Positions 32,621 through 44,109 are shown, counted from the stretch's first letter. The stretch is DNA of 64,000 nt from Rhipicephalus microplus (GCF_043290135.1 NC_134710.1:320794017-320858016); one strand, 5' to 3'. Translations and numbers: made by a program. Notes: a model not told the origin generated them from the sequence alone.

Positions 32621-33622
32621 CCCAAGCATTTCCCTGAGGGTGAACATGATTAAGTGCGAATGCACGGGGTGATGCTATGAGGGGTATTTATTAATTCGCA
32701 CTATTATATTTATTAATCACACTATGGTTCCTTTGTGGTGTAATGGTTCCTCGGAATCGCAATTTGATCACACGGTGGAGTTTACGTTAACTCACTGGCG
32801 AATGCGGGAACGTCCACTCGCCGTTGACGATTGCGAGCGGAGTCTTGACGCCAGCCTTCATCGCCCTTCTCCGCCCGACGCTTGCGTTGTCGTTCCGCTT
32901 CTTGGGCCGCGTTCGCGGCTCGACGCTGACGCCTCATCTCGGCCTTGCGAGCGCGCAGTTTACCATCCGCTGCACGCTTCGCCCGCTTGTCCTCGGCCTC
33001 GCGAGCGCGAAGTTCGGCATCCTCTGCACGCTTCGCCCGCTTGTCCTCGGCCTCGCGAGCGCGCAGTTCGGCATCCGCTGCACGCGTCGCCCGCTTGCAC
33101 TCGGCCTCGCGAGCACGCAGTTCGGCATTCGCTGCACGCTTCGCCCGCTTACGTTTGGTCTCACGAGCCCTTTACAGCGCCGCCTTGTCTTCCAACGTCG
33201 GCGAAACCACCGCGGTACCGTCACCTCTACCGACGGGTGCAGTGCTGGCATTCGGTTGTACTGCATTCGTTGTTGATGGTAGCGTTGCCTCCGGGACATC
33301 CATCGCACGACCCGCTCTCGACAGGAGACTGAGAGAGAAGGCGGGCGCGCGAGAGAGAGGGGTGCGCGCGCAGCTGCAGCGAGCGAGGAGAGCGGAGGAG
33401 CGAGCGAAGGGGGAGGGGGACGCGCGCAGCGGCGTTAAAGATATAAGGCGCGTTACTGACACCGATATCAGCGTCGCGTTCGTGGCTTATTTGGTAGAGC
33501 GTCGCGCTGCGGCCCGCCAAGTCCTGTTTCTTTTAAAGATAGACAGAAGACTGCGGACGCTGCCGACGGCGGTGGATGGTTTGGGGTCGCTTATAAAGTG
33601 TATTCACACTTAAAATATTGGG
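32621..33622 (-). mobile_element. About 1-kb insert in LINE C with subterminal inverted repeats
   Basis: LINE C coding stops after Leu-Glu-Lys-Thr (32620) and resumes in the same frame at Gln-Trp-Cys-Glu (33623), so the foreign segment is about 1,002 bp. Its outer ends are cccaa and ttggg. Slightly inside, gtgcgaatgcac (32654-32665) faces gtgtattcacac (33598-33609), each next to TTAA. Either pair could mark the true ends. The outer pair leaves no target duplication; the inner pair would give TTAA, as in piggyBac-type transposition. The insert is GC-rich and CpG-rich, unlike its host LINE, and carries one repetitive minus-strand frame. Superfamily unassigned. Confidence 0.7.
32782..33303 (-). 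pseudogene. Charged tandem-repeat protein frame in the LINE C insert
   Basis: From the ATG at 33303 the frame reads MDVPEATLPSTTNAVQPN, a low-complexity linker ending SPTLEDKAAL, one TAA at 33172-33174, and then continues in frame to the stop at 32782: 174 codons in all. After the TAA it consists of an 18-residue repeat, ADAELRAREAEDKRAKRA, in about five copies of decreasing regularity, then a more basic end (RQRKRRAEKGDEGW). Alternating Arg/Lys and Glu/Asp with Ala suggests a charged helix or coiled coil. I do not recognise a function; no catalytic motif is visible. The DNA repeat unit is 54 bp, so array expansion alone could maintain the frame. Confidence 0.55.
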
Positions 33623-34499
33623 CAATGGTGTGAAAAACATGGCATGCAAATTAATACAGAAAAAACCATGTGCATTACAATTTCCCATAGAAAGACACCA
33701 CTTCACTTTCAGTACACCCTCTCTGGAGCAGACATCAAGCACGTAAATACCATGAAGTACCTGGGGGTCACAATAACATCATCATTAAAGTGGGATGTCC
33801 ACATTAATCAAAGTTCTGCACGTGCATTCAAACAACTAGGTTTTTTAAGGCGTAAACTGACCGGAACTTCCCCTCAAGTTAAACTAACAGCATACAAGAT
33901 GCTCATTAGACCCGTCCTGGAATATGCAGCAATAGTTTGGAACCCGCACCAAAAGAAGGATGATGAAGGATGATTACCTTAAAGCTCCGCACCGTCACTC
34001 CAGTAGAACTAACAATGACAAATGCATACGCCTATTCCTGTCACGTTGAAGTATTTTTTTTTTTCCCGCAGCTATAGAGATGTGGAATGACTTGCCGAAT
34101 GACGTCAGTGCACAATCACCTGAATCATTTTCATTGCTGTTGGAAATTCATTTAGAAGCATTGCAATAAATCCTGTGCTATCTTCGCCGAAATAAAGGTT
34201 GAAACAGTGTATCGCGCATATGCTCGCACATTGCTACACGTGCTAAACCGCCTGCCTGCATCTGTGTATCAATGTTACCGATGATGTTATCATGCTAAGT
34301 ATTTTTTTTAGTGAAACACATGTGCATTGTTCGTTTATTGCTTTATACTGTTATATCGTTGTTTTTGCAGTTTGTGTTGCATATTTTCCATTTCTTTTCA
34401 CCTCGGCGAAATGAAGTGTCATTTGCTCTGTACACCCTCTCTTCTATAGGCCTGAAAAGGCCCACAGTATTGAATAAATAAATAAATAAATAATAATAA

Positions 34500-35895
34500 A
34501 TGGGCAATTATGAAGGAAATCCCTGTTTATGCACAGCCTGGCGCAGCAGGTCAGACTGGTGCAGAAAGGCGCAATTGGAGCAGCACGTCTACCCCTTAGC
34601 AGTGCATTACAGGGATTGATTTTTCTAATACTGTACATACATTTCCTCATTTTCTTCCGTATAGTTGCACAAAATGAAAAACATGGAAGCCAAGAACCAA
34701 GTTGCTGTAGTTACAACTGCCACCTCTCTTCTATGCAGCAATACAACAGCGTTTATGTAACACACAATGAGATTTGATATTGCATTCGTTGAACTTGTGT
34801 GGAAAGCAGTGGCTTGGTTGCAGTATTCAATGTCTCACAATTCAAGGCGAATATTTGCATTTTTTACTGCTTTCAGCATGCTGTACAACTACTGCAAAGA
34901 CTGTTGGGAGGGTAAAACACAATACAAAAAGGGACGACTTGTTAAAAAGCATGGTAATATCATTTTTTTTTCTTATTTCAGATCCACTTTTTCCAACTGC
35001 TTCATTGTGCAGACTTTTTAGCTGCCCTTTCCCTTTGTAAGTGCCTTGCAACACTTTTTCAAGCAACCACCAAATGGCTTCATTAAAACAGTATTGCCTC
35101 ATGTATCAACCACCAGAAAAATTTTCAGAATCTGTCAGGTAAAGGTGGAGTTAATAATTGTTGCACACTGTAATTCCTTTTTCTCTTTTGTCCCAATGAG
35201 CACGTTGGAAGCTAAGCAAGGAGGAATGGCACAGAGGGAAAAAAGTTGCTTCATAGGTACGTATTATGACCTTCAGCCTTTTTACTTTGAATGTGCGGCT
35301 TACTTTCAGTGTGATCTCAAGCACACGCGGCTGCAGTAACTATGCAACTCATAAAGCTCAAATCAGTCAATGACTCTGCATTTGGATATATGGAAGAGTC
35401 ATTTGGGTATATGGCAACATTCGTAGAAAGAAGAGTGAATGATTTCTAGCTCACTGAGAATTGTAAATTCCAGGCCACATGCTGTGATATGTTTAGATTG
35501 TGTATTCTAAAAAGTCTTGATTACCGATCGGGAAAGTTTTTTGCCCTCGTAGGAAAAGTTGCGGGGCTGCCCCCTTAAGACACCCTGTAAAAGTGCATCA
35601 CAATTTTTCGCTTTCTTTTTATCGACAGTTTGCATGAATGTGAAAGGCATGCCCGAATATTTGAGCTCAAACATCAACAGCCAAGATGCAATTGCTTCAA
35701 AATGAGAAATAAACTGAGAACTACCAAAAAAAAGTGCTCAGGGTGAATGACCCTTTATACAGCTTAACCCGTATGAACTGGTGTTGTTGGCACTAGTATA
35801 CAAAACTGAGGCCAACATTTTGTGACGTGTAAAAACGTGAGCATCGAGGGCTAATATTACCGAAGTTCTGTTGTTCATGGCAATAAAATAATAAA
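34500..35895. other. No identified gene
   Basis: Splice-like signals occur (a pyrimidine tract ending ttatttcag at about 34981 and gtaagt at about 35037; gtaaag at about 35141), but the intervening sequence has no convincing coding content. I record this as unassigned. Confidence 0.4.
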
Positions 35896-36272
35896 TAATA
35901 TCTGCGGTTATACATTCCAAAAGCACAGCATGATTGTTAGAGAGGCTTTAGAGGAGGGCTCTGGATATTTCAACTATTTGGTGTTTTTAATTTACACCTA
36001 AATCTAAGTACAGTGCACTCTCAGTAAACGTAAATCAGTTAAATGAAACTGCTTCTTAAACGGAATAGCTGCCTCTAGCACAATTGGTTTCGCACCCGAC
36101 TTCTGCACCCAAGCCTCTCAGTTAACGAAACTCCTGTTAAACGAAACACATTTTCCTGGTCCCTTACTGTTCCGTTTACCGGGTGTCTACTGTACATGGG
36201 CCTCGGGCACTTTTACCTCTATCGAAAATGCAGCCACCACAGCAGGGATTTGATCTCACGACATGAGGACCA
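35896..36272 (-). repeat. Ruka-like SINE split by a MITE
   Basis: The left part (to 36010) has tctgcggttatacattccaa and gaggagggctctggatattt; the right part (from 36195) has catgggcctcgggcactttt and aatgcagccaccacagcagg. Removing 36011-36192 and one TA rejoins the SINE exactly at the position where intact copies read gagcacacgggcct. Confidence 0.8.
36011..36192. mobile_element. 182-bp Tigger-type MITE inserted in the SINE
   Basis: The left end is cagtgcactctcagtaaacg. The right end read on the minus strand is cagtagacacccggtaaacg. TA flanks both sides (36009-36010 and 36193-36194). Subterminal segments also pair (cagttaaatgaaactgcttc against gttaaacgaaaca-like sequence). No coding capacity. 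TA duplication and CAGT ends fit pogo/Tigger. Confidence 0.85.
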
Positions 36273-36391
36273 CTTTCACAAAAACTTTAGCGTGTGTATT
36301 CACAAAATATTTCTTGTTGACAACATGCCATCTGCTATGAATTAAAGGACCTAACTATACTCAGATGATAGGAAAAGCAGCTCTTGATTTT

Positions 36392-37060
36392 TTAAAATAC
36401 AACCGTCTTTCTTGGAGTACTTCGACACAAAAATTTTGGTCTGTCTGTACATTTACGTGTTTGTTCACTGTAACGATACCCCAAACGGCCAACCCCATCC
36501 ACAGTGCCCACCAATATTGCTCCAGTTTCAGCGTTCATACTTGTGCGATTGTCAATTAAAAATCGGTTATTGCGCATATTTGAGGCACCATCATGACACG
36601 TCAATATTTTGTATGTGTGTCTTTATACTAGAGAAGTAATTCTAAGGACCGTAGCGTGTATCAAGATTGCGCTGTCAATGCAGCGCGATACTCAAGAAGG
36701 CAAGTGTTTCCAACGCTTTGCTAAGGCGGCACGGTGCTGGAACCTACCCATCGCTTTGCATTCTACACCTTATCGCCTCTGAGACAGGCACGCACGCCTT
36801 CCTTAGCTTTCGAAGATAACTGCCAGATAGTGCTCGTGTATAACGTGCCTCGATGTGCTCGTTCACCTTCGCTGCACGGATCGAGACTCTCTGGCGCAGC
36901 GCCTCCAGAATACCATTCACAGATTTTTGTCGCGCAGAACAGCAAATGAACATTTTGTTCACTCTCTTCAGATGCAAGACTATCGTCTTGTGATGACATT
37001 TGCAGTGAAACATGAAGATACAGGGCCAATTTTTAAAAATTTGACTTCACACAAGTAGAA
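36392..37060 (+). repeat. Unclassified long interspersed repeat, copy 2 (inverted relative to copy 1)
   Basis: It matches the minus strand of 13821-14640 through aaaattttggtctgtctgta, ccaccaatattgctccagtt, attctaaggaccgtagcg, tggtgctggaacctaccc-type sequence and tgttcactctcttcagatgc. Frames are broken by stops. About 22 kb separate the two copies. Confidence 0.75.
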
Positions 37061-37064
37061 ACTT

Positions 37065-37630
37065 ACCTATTCATAATGCCTTAAGAAGCCTCCACAACGC
37101 TCCTCAGAGTTTGTGAAACTGTGTTCAGCTCCTCTTCAAGGTTCAATATCATGCCTATAGAATAGAAAAGAAAAAAACATATCAGATTACAGCATAGACC
37201 ACTTACAACTTAAGTCACTGGAATCACAATCATCTGCACTATAAGCAATACCACACTCTCAAATCAACATCTTTGAAAGGCTGCACATCTGCAAAACAAA
37301 ACAACAGGCAGCTATGTTATTCTCACTATCGAGGCATGCGACTTGATGGTAATGTCCGTGGGCTTGCGGTGCCTGCACAACGAACACACATAAAAACAAA
37401 ACATAGTTGAACCTCTCATCATAGGAATTGGTATAACATGAAAGTGAAATGTGCCCTTACAAAGGTAGTTCGATGTTTATAGTAGATTGACAAATGAGAG
37501 CTTTCACAATGTCTTCTTTGGCAGCTATAGCACGGCTTTACCCTCTCTATCGTAGCCCCCACATAATACCTGGACAAAACATATCAATAAAGTGGAATCA
37601 GGCTAGCAAATGCATCGCCTTTAAAATTTA
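37065..37630. other. No identified gene
   Basis: I see no repeat terminus or domain between the inverted-repeat partner and the probable LTR. Confidence 0.4.
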
Positions 37631-37937
37631 TTTGAAATCCTGGTGTGGCATGCAGAGCCGATGAAGGACGGGTCCCAACATAAAACATAATAATCATTTA
37701 TTAACGTGGTAGCAGATGCAGGGCAAGCATGCAGATGCTGCGCTCGAAGCGTTAGAGATACAATCAGTGAAGTGAGCCAGGCAGCTTGGGTCTTATAGTC
37801 ACCTGTGGTGACGTCAGCCTCCGGTGAAAATACGGTGGTGCTGTCCCTTATTAGACGCGTGTTGCAGCATGCGGCCGAGCCACGCTGGCTTTGCCGGTTT
37901 GTGCACAGTGTGTCGCCCCACTGGCACTACTTCCACA
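37631..37937 (-). mobile_element. Probable solo LTR, about 300 bp
   Basis: Read on the minus strand, the unit begins TGTGGAAGTAGTGCC. It has a TATA-type promoter word (gactataagacc, near 37798) and a polyadenylation signal (ttaataaatg, near 37697), then a short U5-like end with gacccgtccttcatcgg. TTTA lies on both sides (37627-37630 and 37938-37941), but the 3' boundary is not a clean CA, so the limits are uncertain. It abuts the 3' end of LINE B. Confidence 0.5.
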
Positions 37938-38229
37938 TTTAATAAAAAGATCTAGTATATGATGATGACAATGTGTGGTGCTTTACAGTGCAAGAGCCAA
38001 TTGATGGCCAAAGAGTGCCATTTCAGTAGACAAGAGATGTGAACAATTATATGGTACCTGGCTGTATAGGGACCTTAAAATTTCTCGCACTAATGCGGGT
38101 AAAAACAGAAGTATTAAAATCATGAGAGTGAAGTGAAATACTATGTGCAAAGAGAGTGCATGGCGAAAGGTCATGATAATAAAACCATGGTGGGGATGTC
38201 GTCACTGCAGCCGCGACCGTGGTACAAAG

Positions 38230-41200
38230 GTCGTGCTACGGATCACCTAGGAATATAGAGTGAAAACTATATACATCATTTAAAAACGTAAGCAGTGATT
38301 GAATTTTAAAAAGCAGATCCCTACCGGTGAGCACGACAGGGTGGAGTGGGAGCTGCTGTCTGCAGGGAAGTAAAAGTGCTTTTTTCTTTGAGCATTTAAC
38401 TCGTTGCACTAAACGAGGATGTTGACAGCCAAAAGTGGTTCTCCACACTTCTCACACAATGGTGGATCGCTGGCAGACAAAAGGTATGAATGTGGAGAGT
38501 GAGTATGTTCTGTTCTTAGCCTTGTAAGTATTACTTTTGTGTGTCGAGATTTTCATAGTGGTGGGCAATTACAAAATTTTGGCTCAAAAGCATGGAGTTT
38601 ATTGTCCGTGTGTCTATCCCATGCGCTCTGCCAATAGCTCCAGCGCTTTCGTTTCTGAAAAGGCTTCAAGTCAAGTGCAGGGATTGGTATTGATGCACTA
38701 GGCAGCGGTGTCATTGGCGGACGCAGCCAGCTTGTCCACCAAAACGTTTTCTTGTATCTCATGGTGCCCTGGCACCCAGCAGATGACGACATGCTGTTGG
38801 GATGTGTACACTGTGCGCAAAAGTGAGTAAAGCGAGACTAAGACAAAGTTTTTGTGTTGTTTAAGAGTTTTCAGAGCTTTTACCACACTTCGGGAATCTG
38901 TGTATATTACAGCCTTTTGTAGTTTCATCTGTTTGATGTGTGTTTTGACCGCCAGTATCACATAAGCTTCCCTGTTAAAGTGCTCGTATCAGGATGAAGA
39001 ATGCCGGCCTCTGAAAAGGACTGGACTACTGTTGCATATGACATAGAAGCATTGGACTTCGGTAAAGAACTCGTGGCATGTATATTTCTCTTGCAGTTTG
39101 AGAAAATATGCGTGCTTTGTGACTTCCACAAAAGAGACATCACAGTCCATAAGCTGCCACTGCTACGGCGGCAGATATGCAGCAGGAGCCATCACAAACT
39201 TTTCGAGAAGTAGCACACCTGTTTCCTCGGCGAAGCCCCTCACATGCAGTGAGTAGGGCTGCCTCAACGAAGGACAGTTCTGGAACAAGCTAGAATTAGA
39301 CAAATAATTAATTGCGAAATACGAGGAGTGTTGCTTGTCTGCTTTCACTCTCAGAATGTACACAAAAGACAGGTAATATCTCTGTAGGTGGAGCAACCAT
39401 TTATTCGATTTCAGATACACTCTTTTCACGGGGCTAGTGCGAAAAGCGCCGGTAAAAAGGCGAATGCCCAAATGGTGCACAGGGTCCAGCGTCTTGAAAG
39501 CACTTGGTGTCGCAGATTTATAAAGAATGGCCCCGTAGTCTAGGCAAGCGTGAATGAAGCTTTTGTAAATATTGAGAAGGCAATTCTTGTCACTACCCCA
39601 CGTAGTTCGAGATAACGCTTTCAGAATATACATGGTTTCTAGACACTTATTTTTGATATGCTTAATGTGTGGTATGAAGGTCAGTTTTGAGTCTAATAGT
39701 ATGCCCATAAACTTATGCTCAGTCTTTAGAGACAGACGCTGACCATGCAGGTTGATGTCAGGATCAGGGTGAAGGCCCCTCTTTCTGCAGAATAAGACGC
39801 AAGTTCTCTTTCGTGCATTCAATTTAAACCCATTCTCGTCTGCCTATTCCGAGACCTTGTTCAAACCCAATTGAACCTGGCGTTCCACATAGAGAGGTTA
39901 CATGATATAAAACCAACCAGTATATTATCTACATAAGTGCAGTAAAACATTGTGTGGGATGGCGAGACGCAAGAAGTTCATTTTGACTATAAAAAGCTCG
40001 CAGCTCAATACACCTCCCTGCGGCACTCCCGTTTCTTAGACAAATGTATGGGACAAGACAGTGCCTACTAGAACATGGAATGCCCGATTGGACAGGTAGC
40101 TTTCTAATATTGTTAACGTTCTACCCCGCACACCTAAATGTGGCAAGACTAAGTATGCCAAAGCCCCACGCAGTGCCAGAGGCCTTCTCCATATTGGGGA
40201 ACACAAAAAGAAAAAATTGTTCATGAATGAAAACATCAAGAACTTGTGCCTCAGTATGGTCAGTAGTGAATTTAACCTCTCGACACCAGCACTGGTATGG
40301 GTCAAGCAGGCTATTTTTAACGAGGAAGGGCATCAGTCATCTGTTTACCATTTTTAAAGAACTTGCAAAGGCAGCTCGTCAACGCTATGGGCCTGTAGCT
40401 TGATGCTGAAGATGAGTCCTTACCCTGTTTATTTAAGAATCAGAATAATGATGGCTTTTTCCCAGACGGAACGCAACTCACCGGAAAACTAAACGGCATT
40501 ATACAAGCAAAGCAGGGCTTTTTGGGCTTCAGGGGGCAGATGTTTAAGCATTTCGTATATCATACGGTCGGAGCTTCGGGCGGTTCTGTTACAGCGGTTT
40601 AGTGATGCTTGTAACTCAGTTAAGATGAAAGGTTCACTGCATGCGCTATTGTTTGTGGATTTAAATTCTATTTTTTCTATTGATTTGTAGCGTTGGAACG
40701 CTGGACTGCAATGGGATGAGCTGGAGACCTGTTCGAAGCGTGCACCGAGGGAGTTTGCTAGGTCTGTGATGCAGTGCGCGGAATTGAAAGTGGTTGGAGT
40801 GCGCGGAACTTGATATGGATTGATTGAGCGGAATTTGAAGTGCCCGTGTGACCCAAGTTGGCACTCGGCAACGAGGACGAAGCTGGCACAACTGTGAACC
40901 AACAAACGATAAACGAATGAAGCGCCAGTTCTACGCAGCGATTGTTTGAAGCACACGCAAGACAGAACAAAAAGAGGAGTCGCAGCGGTGGCCAGAGGAA
41001 GACGAGCCACGTATCAGGGCAGTCGGGTTTCCGACCCGAGCCAAGGCTGCTCCCTCCATCGTCCGGTGACCTGAGAGGCTCCGGACTACCAGGCTGCGCT
41101 GACGTTCCCGTGCCCGTGGACTGGTCTGAGCTGTCAATTTTCGGGCTCGAGCTCAGGCGAGGCTGTCCGGCCGGGACTCTACCTCGAAGCCATTGTGTGA

Positions 41201-42755
41201 AATGCATCGTCAGCTGGTGCAGCGCTTGTCAGAAGCCTAGGAAGGCTGCTTCTTTGGCGGCTCGTGTGGCTGCCCAGCCCCGATGAAAACTACGACAACA
41301 ACAGCATCAACCCCCGTGCTTCGTGCAAGGCTTTCACTCAACGACGTGGGTGAGACCCCGCTTCTTTGCAACTCTCTGTAACCAGCTCTATGCAGGGACT
41401 GAGTGGTAGGACTTGATTATGAGTGACTAACTTATAGCATGTAGATTTTTTTGTAACTGTATCTGGGGGGTAGGACGAGTTATATTTGGGTTAAGTGTTC
41501 TCAAGCTATAGTCATTAAATGTTTGCGTCAAACGGACTCGTCCTCCGGGAGGTGTCTTGAGGTCGCTCTTCGGACCTCCCAAATCGAACCTGCACCTTGT
41601 GCGAAACAAAGAAACCACAATGTTAGTCTTCCAAACACTTGCCTCGTGTGTACTAGAGGAAGTGGATGTGTTTCTTGTTCTAATACCCTACTGACCATGC
41701 TCCAGATTTTTGCCTCACGTGTGCACGAGTTGATGCAGGATAGAAACTTCAGCCAGCTCTCCCTTCTCGCCTGTCCATGCCTCGAGAGTTGGTTTTTAAA
41801 ATTGACAAGATTCTCGGTGGTCAGCGAGTCTCGAAGCAGCCTCCATGCTTTGTTTTGTTGATTATGTGCATTGAGACACTCACTGGTCCACCAGGGCCTG
41901 CATCATTTTATGGGTAGCCAAGGTGCTTGCGGAATACACTTAGCTGCAGCTTCAATCAGAAAAGCAGTATAGAACTGTAACGATGGATCTACGACCGCAT
42001 ATGTCAGTCCAACTTAAGCTAGTAATCTCACAAAACTGGTCCCAATCGGCTTTTTCAATGAGCCATTTGGAAACGTGTGCAGGACACTCTGATGATGATG
42101 TACTCAAAATTAATAGAAAATGGTGATTTCCGTAAGGATTATTTATGACTTTTCATGTGAGCAAAGGCAGGAGCGATGGAGAGACAATGCCGAGGTCTAT
42201 CAATGAGTAGGTATTGTTAGCGAGGCTATAGTATGTTGGGTCTTTCATTTAGAAGACATGCCCCAGAAACAAAAGTAACAGTTCAATGAGGTGGCCTCAC
42301 GCATCGCAGCGAGTCACACCATAGGCTACTATGTGCATCAAAGTCCCCTAGGACGAGATACGGTTTTGAAAGTTCAACGAATAGTGACTGAAATTTATGT
42401 TTCTTCAACTGATGGTGTCTCCAGAGGTGTGTAAATACTGTAAATTGTTACCGGTTTCTTAAAGAAGACAGCTCGGACAGCTACTGCCTCCAGGGATGTC
42501 TGAAGAGGTAAATCTGTACAGGCTGTTCCTTGATTAACTATTATGGCAACACTATTGGATGACTCGACTGCATCATCTTGGTCCTTTCAAAAAACAATGT
42601 AATTGCATAGGAAGTAGGTGTGTTTTTATTTTAAGTGTTTCTTGCACACACAGCCCTTTTGGTGTATGATTGCGTACAAGTTCTTGGATATCGTCAAGGT
42701 TTCTCAGCAGTCCTCTGATGTTTCACTGTATTTATTCTACGCGTCATATTAAAGT
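38230..42755 (-). pseudogene. LINE B ORF2, heavily broken
   Basis: The endonuclease start survives near 42740 (RYPRTCTQ-type frame, corresponding to LINE A's DVQELLSKF region) followed by GLCVQET-like coding. The linker ends at a Leu-Glu-Asp site where the 860-bp insert lies. Downstream, LANSLGARFEQVSSSSHC and LTELQASLNRCNRTARSSD match LINE A. The reverse transcriptase catalytic box reads TYVDNILVGF near 39930, with Asn replacing the second Asp. The connection domain has HKFMGILLDSKLTFIPHI and LSRTTWGSDKNCLLNIYKS. RNase H keeps AVIYTDSRSVVKALK and CWVPGHHEIQENVLVDK but not the first Asp region. The terminal finger (CEKCGEPL) has a stop inside. Inactive. Confidence 0.85.
40766..41625 (+). mobile_element. 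860-bp insert in LINE B with GTCT target duplication
   Basis: GTCT flanks it at 40762-40765 and 41626-41629. Removing the insert and one GTCT restores the Leu-Glu-Asp to Leu-Ala-Asn coding junction seen in LINE A. The insert starts GTGATGCAGT and ends CACAATGTTA, with no terminal inverted repeat. It is GC-rich, and a polyadenylation-like attaaa lies near 41515, about 110 bp before the end. A 4-bp duplication and this position of the signal suggest a solo LTR, though the ends are not canonical TG...CA. No coding domain is recognised in its frames. Confidence 0.65.
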
Positions 42756-43863
42756 TGTGTGGTGCTGTGTGTACAAAAAATGTTACTTCAGGCACGGCCG
42801 CATAGATCAAGCGTGCGTGGCAGCGTTTCTGAGGCTGTTCCATTCAGCGCGTGCCCTATTAAAAATGTAATTGGAGAAGTGTCAACGCGCACTGCGATGC
42901 ACTTCTTTTTCACTACTCTGCAGACGCCGCTGACGCTGCTGCACAGTAGACATGCTTGGAGAAAGGCACATTAGAAATCATTCACGTGGTGACTAGAATC
43001 AAGGTACACCAATATGTATTCATAATTGTGCTTGACATAGTGAGTAATGTTCTCTGCAGCATGCTATGATCGAGACACAGCCACGCAGCGTAAGGCAAAT
43101 TCGTGTGGCCCAGCTTGTTCGCAAATTTTGCTTTCATAACACATGTACTAAGCCGATTACATGATTTGCCGTGCTTTTCACTTAGTTTTAGCGATCGTTT
43201 TTCTCAGTGTCACCTGGATTAGTGCGCGTCAATTTAGGCAGCCTTGTTCTCTTAAAAGGAATGCATTTTGTCGTTGATCCTGCATAGATAGCTATGTTAT
43301 GTAGTCCAGTTCTGTCGTCACAGCATAACATTGCTGGAAAACTAAACCGCAGTACTGATAATGCTAGTCGTTTTCACCGGCACGATGATCGGCGAAATTT
43401 CGTTGGGAGCACGACACTTAGAATTTCCAAGTTCCCACAGCATGACAGTTATGTGAGTGTGATGTTCTTATCTAAGCACTGTCCGAATGTAGGTTTTGCC
43501 CATCATTTTCACATTCATATTCGCCTACATGCCAAACCTACATGCGGCCAGTGCTTAGATAAGAGCCCTGAGAATTATAGGGCACCAGAGATCGGTCACC
43601 CCATGACCAAATAACTTTCTTTCGCTTAGGTGAAGCTTGTGGTTTTAAATCACAATCTCCTTAAACAGCTTGTTTCGTAGAAATTATGTCGTCGGTGTGT
43701 ATCTGAGCAGAAAAGCTACATTGACCGCGAGCAAAAATTTGAGGTAGATGCAATGAAGATGGTGTTTGCGATTCGGCTTTCATTATGATAAAGTGTAGGT
43801 CTCCACCGAGAAGCGAGGGCTTCATGCTAGCGATTGGGGAGGCGATTGTACGTGTGTGTTCTT

Positions 43864-44109
43864 GATTGATTTGATTGATATGTGGGTATTAACGTACCAA
43901 AACCACCATATGATTATGAGAGACGCCGTAGTGGAGGGCTCCAGAAATGTCGACCACCTGGGGTTCTTTAACGTGCACCCAAATCTGAGCACACGGGCCT
44001 ACAACATTTTCGCCTCCATCGGAAATGCAGCTGCCGCAGCCGCGATTCGAACCCGTGACCTGCGGGTCAGCAGCCGAGTACCTTAGCCACTAGACCACCG
44101 CGGCGGGGC
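43864..44109 (-). repeat. Full-length Ruka-like SINE with 10-bp target duplication
   Basis: Complete blocks from gattgatttgattgatatgt to cactagaccaccgcggcgg, with a good B box (gcgattcgaacccgtgacct). It is flanked by gtgtgttctt at 43854-43863 and 44110-44119. It is nested inside the 2.46-kb element. Confidence 0.9.

Larger units (their letters stand above)
30600..34169 (+). pseudogene. LINE C ORF2 (endonuclease and reverse transcriptase), broken
   Basis: The endonuclease part reads FNARSIVNKTQQLKEL, VVITKTWLNPDI, GRGGGVAIAIK, then after a frameshift near 31005 ILTGDFNTPGINW, and SDHK-like DHKLILSTF after a frameshift near 31215. A linker is shifted again near 31405. An in-frame TAA lies at 31796-31798. 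The reverse transcriptase has KVIPIHKSGNK, YRPISLTSTCCKLMEHII, NQHGFRRKLSTATQL and FIDFSKAFDRVLHSLL, an in-frame TAA at 32333-32335, a 17-bp duplication at about 32409-32442, then RLSADDCIIYS, where the usual Tyr before ADD is Ser. After the insert it resumes at QWCEKHGMQINTEKT and KYLGVTI. A deletion joins NPHQKKD to the distal RTVTPVE region. The stop is at 34167-34169. Confidence 0.85.
30530..34495 (+). mobile_element. LINE C: CR1-type non-LTR retrotransposon, interrupted
   Basis: ORF2 motifs run in order from an AP-type endonuclease (CFNARSIVNK) through reverse transcriptase to a C-terminal FFPAAIEMWNDLP box. The element ends at about 34495 in an (AATA)n-type tail (34470-34500). There is no RNase H, which together with the NARSI and final box suggests the CR1/L2 group. 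The 5' end is truncated or unrecognised; no ORF1 is visible. A ~1-kb element is inserted at 32621-33622. Confidence 0.85.

Noticed and set aside
32724..33613. Long plus-strand frames (202 and 222 codons) rich in Arg, Ala, Ser and Pro
   Set aside because: They read the antisense of the 54-bp repeat array. The minus-strand charged-repeat frame is the more coherent translation.
34981..35141. Small exons between splice-like signals
   Set aside because: Acceptor- and donor-like words are present, but the enclosed 50-60 bp pieces give no consistent frame or recognisable peptide.
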